Source of the DNA: Fen-1231 sp035286465 | GTDB taxonomy: Bacteria > Gemmatimonadota > Gemmatimonadetes > Gemmatimonadales > Gemmatimonadaceae | Direction: 5' to 3' | Assembly: GCA_035286465.1 (NCBI GenBank) | Contig: DATEDF010000059.1 | Location: 1-45,646 of the forward strand | Length of the DNA: 45,646 nucleotides | In this document: one piece after another, positions 41,273-45,646 of the stretch | How positions within the stretch are numbered: the first letter of the stretch is position 1 | Layout of the letters: each line of letters opens with the position of its first letter | Notes under the pieces: generated by a model | What the model saw: only the letters and a program-made list of their open reading frames with translations | What the model was told of the DNA's origin: nothing | Databases searched by the model: none | Translations under genes and position numbers: made by a program

Positions 41273-43459
41273 TCACATCTTCGTGCCCTTCAGGTACTGA
41301 TCGAACCACCGTCGCTCGTTCAGCATCCGGTGCACCACGTTCCAGTGTCCACTGATCCCGTGTGACTGGCCCGCATACTGGATCATCTTCGCGGGCACGC
41401 CGTTCTTCTGCAGCGCCTTGTAGAGCTGCTCGTTCTCGGAATACGGCACCCGCTTGTCCAGCTCGCCATTGATGAACAGCGTCGGCGCCTTCGCGCGATT
41501 CGCGTAGGTGATCGGCGACTGTCGAATCATGATCTCGCGGGCGCGGGGGTCCCACGGCGGGCCGAAGAACTCCGTCTCCTTGGTGCGCGAGATGTCGGCG
41601 TTGCCCCAGTCGCTGATCCAGTTCACGATGCCCGCGCCGGACGCCGCTGCGACGAAGCGGTCGGGATACTGCGTGATCAGCCAGTTGGTCATGAAACCGC
41701 CGTACGAGTGGCCGATGCTCGCGATGCGCTGCCGGTCGATCGGGTACCGCGCGATCGCGTGGTCAATGCCGGCCATCACGTCCTGGCCGTCCTTCGTGCC
41801 CCACGCGCCCCACGTGCCCCACAAGAATTGTTCCCCGTACCCCGTACTGCTCCGGAAATTCACCTCGAGCACGAAGTAGCCGTTCGCGGCGAAGTACTGG
41901 TTCTTGAAGTTGAAGCCATAGCCGTTCGCGCTGTGCGGGCCGCCGTGATTGCTCACGATCAGCGGGTAGGGTCCGCCGTCGGCGCGATACCCGTACGGGA
42001 GAAGGAGCCATCCCTCGACTTGCGTGCCGTCGGCGCTCTTGAAGAGCAGCCGGTCGGACTTGCCGAGTGCGACTTCGTTCGTGAACGGGTCGTGCACGCG
42101 CGTGAGCTGGCGCTCACCGGAGCCGTCAATGTTCGCGACGTGAATCTCCGACGGCGCCTCGTAGCGGCCGACCGTGAACGCCATCTTCGTGAGCGACTTG
42201 TCGTAGCTGAGGTCGCCCACGCGGCGCTCGCCCTTCGTGACCTGCTCCACCGGCCCTCCGCTCGGCGACACGCGGTGGAGATGCGTGGTGCCGCCGATGC
42301 CGCCGGTGAAGTAGACGTACCGGCCGTCCGCACTCCAGAACGCGCCGGAGGGGAGATAGTCCCAGTCCGCGGTGAGCAGGCGTTCCGCGCCGCCGCCCGC
42401 CGGGATGAGGACGAGGTCCGTCGCGCCGCCGTGGTCGAGTTTCTTCGCGATCACGACGTCGGTCCGGAGCTGGTGCGTCACGAGAATCCAGCGGCCATCG
42501 GGCGAGTAGCGCGCGCCGCGGTAGTCGTAGTCGGCATTCATCACCGGGTGGCTCACGCGGCCGTCGGTGGTCACCGCCCAGACCTCCGAACGCCCGTACG
42601 ACCGTTCGTTGCGGTACAGCGAGTCGGCGGTGAAGAGCAGCGTGGTGCCGTCGGCGCTCCACTGCGCGCCGCCCGGGCGAAGCCCGAGCCGGGTCAGTTG
42701 CCGCTCGGCGCCGCCGCCGGCCGCCGCGACGAAGATCTCCTGCGGCGGGTTCACCTCGGGATCCACGCGGTTCGGCACCGGGAACGGCGCGCCGTCGGCG
42801 TGGAAGTTGAGCCAGTCGAACTGCACGCCCTTGAACCGTTCTTCGTGGCGCTTCTCGAAGTCGGATGCGAAGGCCTTTTCGCGCTTCACTGGTGGCACGT
42901 CGCGGACGGTCGCGACCCACTTGCCGTCGGGGCTCACGAGCGGTCCGGTTCCGCCGCCGCGTCCGCCTCGGCCGCCGCCACCCGCGCGGCCGCCGCGGCC
43001 ACCGGCGCCCGCGGCCGGGACGGCGGCGCTGTCGAGCTTCTCGGGCGCGAGAGGATCGAGCACCCAGCCACGGTTCCCCGACGTGAAACGGAGCCGCCCG
43101 TCGTCGGTCCACGCGGGGCCGGTCGCGTCTGCGCCTTCGGGGCTCACGCGGCGTGCGTTCGTGGACCCGTCGGCCGGCACGAGCCAGACTTCGCCCGTGT
43201 TACCGTTGGTCTCCTCGACGCGGGTGCTCACGGTGAAGGATACCCACCGGCCGTCGGGAGAGAGGTTCACCGAGCCGATGGTCTTCACGCGGTAGTAGTC
43301 CTCGATCGCGAGTGGGCGGCCGGCCACGACGCCGGCGGTCCGGCCGGCGCCGGCTGGCGCCTGTGCGAGAGACGCGGCGCCGACTGTGAGGAGCATCAGG
43401 CACGCAACGGCGAGTGCGCGCGGCGGCGAGACAGCTCGGTGCTGACCGAGTCGTACCAT
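41273..43459 (-). CDS. Exported S9-family (prolyl oligopeptidase-type) peptidase
   Basis: A 728-residue exported peptidase. A signal peptide (about 1-33) is followed by a WD40-like/Tol-type propeller (about 60-470) and an alpha/beta-hydrolase domain (about 485-728). The catalytic triad is S585 in GHSYGGF, D668 in NGELDKRV and H700 in QSHGISG. The family resembles acylaminoacyl-peptidases and dipeptidyl peptidases, cleaving small peptides outside the cytoplasm. A Gly/Arg-rich insert (149-172) interrupts the propeller. ATG at 43459 has an excellent Shine-Dalgarno (GGAGG, 6 nt). It converges on the PLD gene with a 28-nt gap and no clear terminator. Confidence 0.93.
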   Translation of the reverse strand: MVRLGQHRAVSPPRALAVACLMLLTVGAASLAQAPAGAGRTAGVVAGRPLAIEDYYRVKTIGSVNLSPDGRWVSFTVSTRVEETNGNTGEVWLVPADGSTNARRVSPEGADATGPAWTDDGRLRFTSGNRGWVLDPLAPEKLDSAAVPAAGAGGRGGRAGGGGRGGRGGGTGPLVSPDGKWVATVRDVPPVKREKAFASDFEKRHEERFKGVQFDWLNFHADGAPFPVPNRVDPEVNPPQEIFVAAAGGGAERQLTRLGLRPGGAQWSADGTTLLFTADSLYRNERSYGRSEVWAVTTDGRVSHPVMNADYDYRGARYSPDGRWILVTHQLRTDVVIAKKLDHGGATDLVLIPAGGGAERLLTADWDYLPSGAFWSADGRYVYFTGGIGGTTHLHRVSPSGGPVEQVTKGERRVGDLSYDKSLTKMAFTVGRYEAPSEIHVANIDGSGERQLTRVHDPFTNEVALGKSDRLLFKSADGTQVEGWLLLPYGYRADGGPYPLIVSNHGGPHSANGYGFNFKNQYFAANGYFVLEVNFRSSTGYGEQFLWGTWGAWGTKDGQDVMAGIDHAIARYPIDRQRIASIGHSYGGFMTNWLITQYPDRFVAAASGAGIVNWISDWGNADISRTKETEFFGPPWDPRAREIMIRQSPITYANRAKAPTLFINGELDKRVPYSENEQLYKALQKNGVPAKMIQYAGQSHGISGHWNVVHRMLNERRWFDQYLKGTKM

Positions 43460-43616
43460 GGCGGGCCTCCGATGTGGACGGTCGAGCGGCGACGATGCCC
43501 GGAAAGAGTTAACGCAACCGGGCGCGGCGTGCACGGTGTTCCCGCGACGGGCGCCGGCTGTGAGACACGCGGGACGGCGCGACGCGCGGTGGCCGCGGCC
43601 GGTGAGGACAATCATT

Positions 43617-43642
43617 ATATGGGCACTTCATATGGGTACCTC
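43617..43642. repeat. 13-bp tandem repeat at the GNAT gene start
   Basis: ATATGGGCACTTC is immediately followed by ATATGGGTACCTC (11 of 13 identical). Each copy carries an ATG; because the unit is 13 bp the two lie in different frames, and only the second (43632) reads the acetyltransferase. Confidence 0.7.
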
Positions 43643-44093
43643 AGCCCGAGTTCCGGACTTGGCCAGCGTTCGATACCGCTACGGCAGCGACCTCGATCTC
43701 GACGCAGTCATCGAGTTGTACGAGGCCTCGACGCTCGGCGAACGTCGGCCGGTGGGCGACCGCCGCGTGATGCGGGACATGCTCGAACACGCGAATCTCG
43801 TGGTGACGGCGTGGGAGGATGACGTGCTCGTCGGGATCGCGCGGACGATGACCGACTTCAGTTACGTGGGCTATCTGTCGGACCTCGCCGTCCGCGTGTC
43901 GCACCAGCGGCGGGGGATCGGCACGGAGCTGATCCGGAAGACCCGCGAGCGGATGGGCCCGCGATCGAAGCTCGTGCTGCTTTCGGCGCCGAAGGCGGTG
44001 GGATACTACCCGAAGATCGGCTTCACGCGGCACCCCAGCGCGTGGGTGCTCGATGCGTCCGACGCGTTTCCGGTCACTTCACCGGGCAGGTGA
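43632..44093 (+). CDS. GNAT-family N-acetyltransferase
   Basis: A 153-residue cytoplasmic acetyltransferase that moves the acetyl group of acetyl-CoA to an unknown amine. It shows the GNAT core: VTAWEDDVLVGIARTMTDF, then YLSDLAVRVSHQRRGIGTELI (acetyl-CoA-binding motif A, QRRGIG) and the C-terminal VGYYPKIGFTRH. ATG at 43632 is chosen as it gives the usual length. No Shine-Dalgarno is visible, and a GTG in the same frame at 43602 is possible. The next gene starts 10 nt after the stop, so they form a small operon. Confidence 0.87.
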   Translation: MGTSARVPDLASVRYRYGSDLDLDAVIELYEASTLGERRPVGDRRVMRDMLEHANLVVTAWEDDVLVGIARTMTDFSYVGYLSDLAVRVSHQRRGIGTELIRKTRERMGPRSKLVLLSAPKAVGYYPKIGFTRHPSAWVLDASDAFPVTSPGR

Positions 44094-44103
44094 GAGGAGC
44101 CCC

Positions 44104-44706
44104 ATGGGAACGAGAGACCCGCGCATTGACGCGTATATCGCCAGGGCCCGGCCCTTCGCGCGGCCGATTCTCACGCAACTGCGCGCCGTCGTCCATGCGG
44201 CGTGCCCCGACGTCGAGGAGACGCTCAAGTGGAGTTCCCCGGCCTTCATGTACAAGGGGATGCTCTGCGGGATGGCGGCATTCAAGGAGCACGCCACCTT
44301 CGGCTTCTGGAAGCACGCGCTGATCCTGAAGAAGGCCGACGACAAGTGGAACGACGCGATGGGGAGCTTCGGGCGGCTCACGTCGGTGAAGGACCTGCCG
44401 TCCAGCGCCGCGCTCACCGCGCATGTCCGGAAGGCGATGGCGCTCAATGATGCCGGCGTGCCGGCCCCGCACCTGGTGAAGCGGGCGAAGCGCAAGCCGT
44501 TGCCGGTGCCCGGCGACCTCAGGGCGGCGCTCGCGAAGAACACGAAGGCACGCACCACGTTCGAGGGTTTCAGCCCTTCGAACCGGCGCGACTACGTCGA
44601 GTGGATCGTCGAGGCGAAGGGCGCCGAGACGCGCGCGCGGCGTCTCGCCACCGCGATCGAGTGGATGGCGGACGGGAAGATCCGGAACTGGAAGTACGCG
44701 CGCTAG
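44104..44706 (+). CDS. DUF1801/YdeI-like protein
   Basis: A 200-residue protein of the YdeI/OmpD-associated type. The N-terminal DUF1801 fold (about 20-120) includes TLKWSSPAFMYKGMLCGMAAFK and ATFGFWK. The C-terminal part (about 140-200) has the YdeI signature (FEGFSPSNRRDYVEWIVEAKGAETRARR). The biochemical role of the family is not established. GAGAGGAG lies just before the ATG, a strong Shine-Dalgarno. It appears co-transcribed with the GNAT gene. Confidence 0.87.
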   Translation: MGTRDPRIDAYIARARPFARPILTQLRAVVHAACPDVEETLKWSSPAFMYKGMLCGMAAFKEHATFGFWKHALILKKADDKWNDAMGSFGRLTSVKDLPSSAALTAHVRKAMALNDAGVPAPHLVKRAKRKPLPVPGDLRAALAKNTKARTTFEGFSPSNRRDYVEWIVEAKGAETRARRLATAIEWMADGKIRNWKYAR

Positions 44707-44734
44707 ACGCGCACGCCCACCAACCCCCACGAGC

Positions 44735-45646
44735 ATGCCGACGCCTTCCCCCCGTCCGCTCGAGCCGCATCGCTCGCACCGCCACGCGAAGCGCGCTTCG
44801 CGCTCCATTCCGGCGTCCGTCGCGACGTGGCACCACGACCGGCACGCCCGCCGCGCGGAGGTGCCGATCCGCTCGATGCACGAGATGACGCCCGCCGGCT
44901 TCTTCATCTGGCTCTGGGGCTGGATCAAGGCGACGGCATTTCAATGGAGGAAGGCGCCGTTCCCCACGCACCGGCAAGCGCCGAACAACGCGATCTACAC
45001 GATCCCCGACGAGTGCGTGATCGGCATCGCCGCGGACTGGGGGAGCGGCACGGCGCCCGCGCTGCGCGTCGCCGAGGGGATCCGCTCGCTCGCGCCCGAC
45101 GTCACGATTCACATGGGCGACGTGTACTTCTGCGGGGAGCCCGAGGAGTACGAGCGGCTCTTCATCGGAGAGCCGCCGGGGACCGACGGCAGTTGGCCGC
45201 GCGGCACCACGCGGCCCGCGCGCCCCACCGACGCGCTCCCCGCGTACGCGATGAACGGCAACCACGAGATGTGCGGCGGGGGCTACGGGATCTTCGAGCA
45301 CGCGCTCCCCGCGCTCGGCCAGAAGACGAGCTACTTCGCGCTCGAGAACGCGTACTGGCGCATCGTCGCGCTCGACACGGGCTACACGACGCCGCCCAAC
45401 GGCGTGATGCAGTTCTTCACCGACTTTCTCGCGAGGATCTCCAACGGACTCCCCCGCGCGAACCAGGAGTGGCTCGCGCAGTGCGTGTTCCGCGACCCGG
45501 CGGACAAGCGGCCCGTGGTGCTGCTGAGCCACCACCAGCCCCTGAGCGCGTTCGAAGCTGACTACCCCGTGCTCCGGCCGCAGCTCGCGCCCTTCCTCGA
45601 CCGCGTGCTGCTCTGGTTCTGGGGGCACGAGCACCGGCTCGCGCTC
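44735..45646 (+). CDS. Calcineurin-like metallophosphoesterase (partial, 3' end outside window)
   Basis: 304 residues are visible with no stop before the window edge. Metal-binding motifs of the family appear in order: the aspartate in IAADWGSG, HMGDVYFCG, MNGNHEM (the GNHE motif), the histidines in LLSHHQP and FWGHEHRL. These proteins cleave phosphate esters, phosphodiesters or nucleotides with two metal ions. About 95 N-terminal residues, rich in basic residues with a tryptophan-rich stretch (FFIWLWGWIKATAFQW), precede the catalytic fold; this may be a membrane-associated helix. The ATG has no clear Shine-Dalgarno. The substrate is not predictable. Confidence 0.85.
   Translation, partial: MPTPSPRPLEPHRSHRHAKRASRSIPASVATWHHDRHARRAEVPIRSMHEMTPAGFFIWLWGWIKATAFQWRKAPFPTHRQAPNNAIYTIPDECVIGIAADWGSGTAPALRVAEGIRSLAPDVTIHMGDVYFCGEPEEYERLFIGEPPGTDGSWPRGTTRPARPTDALPAYAMNGNHEMCGGGYGIFEHALPALGQKTSYFALENAYWRIVALDTGYTTPPNGVMQFFTDFLARISNGLPRANQEWLAQCVFRDPADKRPVVLLSHHQPLSAFEADYPVLRPQLAPFLDRVLLWFWGHEHRLAL

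Noticed and set aside
41708..43822. 704-codon plus-strand frame opposite the S9 peptidase
   Set aside because: Antisense to a complete catalytic gene, with the repetitive Arg/Ala/Val composition typical of shadow frames in GC-rich DNA.

Overview
The window is GC-rich, densely coded bacterial chromosome. Its content suits a free-living, Gram-negative-type bacterium, most probably a member of Gemmatimonadota. The clues are two very large BNR/sortilin-like propeller proteins, glycine/arginine-rich low-complexity inserts in exported enzymes, secreted amidohydrolase and S9 peptidase genes, a futalosine-pathway (MqnD) menaquinone gene, and a type III glutamine synthetase beside a type I-alpha enzyme. 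The phylum is an inference from gene families, not a sequence match. I see no phage, insertion sequence, CRISPR array, rRNA or plasmid gene. There is one tRNA (Cys).

Layout. 1-2570 (minus): zinc-ribbon membrane protein, MqnD and a response regulator with an HD-GYP domain that runs off the left edge; the three overlap. 2788-6511: convergent glnA (GSI-alpha) and glnN (GSIII) with a shared hairpin between the stops. 6883-8283: DASS/SLC13 anion transporter, then tRNA-Cys. 8576-12105: overlapping pair of a hybrid histidine kinase and a receiver-EAL response regulator (c-di-GMP signalling). 12263-18707: a four-gene minus-strand operon of a three-part lipoprotein (cyanophycinase-like, degenerate beta-lactamase-like and BNR parts), an amidase, a TSUP anion exporter and a persulfide dioxygenase-rhodanese protein. 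18817-21094 (plus): SCO1/SenC copper protein and a GHL10 glycosidase, converging on a second TSUP gene.

21981-32955 is a long minus-strand stretch of exported or envelope proteins: GH18, amidohydrolase, Tat-exported class V aminotransferase-like protein, GH20 hexosaminidase, an msrA remnant, rhomboid protease and the first giant BNR propeller. 33041-34395 (plus): dodecin and bifunctional chorismate mutase/prephenate dehydrogenase. 34430-39438 (minus): ECF sigma factor, membrane protein (likely anti-sigma), Spy-like periplasmic protein, a strong hairpin, then the second giant BNR propeller. 39729-41244 (plus): a short VTT-type membrane protein and a phospholipase D-family protein. 41273-43459 (minus): S9 peptidase. 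43632-45646 (plus): GNAT acetyltransferase, a DUF1801/YdeI-like protein, and a metallophosphoesterase cut by the right edge.

Regulatory features recur across the window. Several genes without a Shine-Dalgarno sequence carry a TANNNT hexamer 6-8 nt before the start codon, the signature of leaderless mRNAs. Genes inside operons often have good Shine-Dalgarno sequences or 4-nt GTGA/ATGA overlaps. Strong hairpins follow many genes but lack U-tracts. The most unusual items are the three-part lipoprotein at 16191-18707, the same Gly/Arg-rich insert in four unrelated exported proteins, and a candidate operator centred on the predicted start of glnN transcription.
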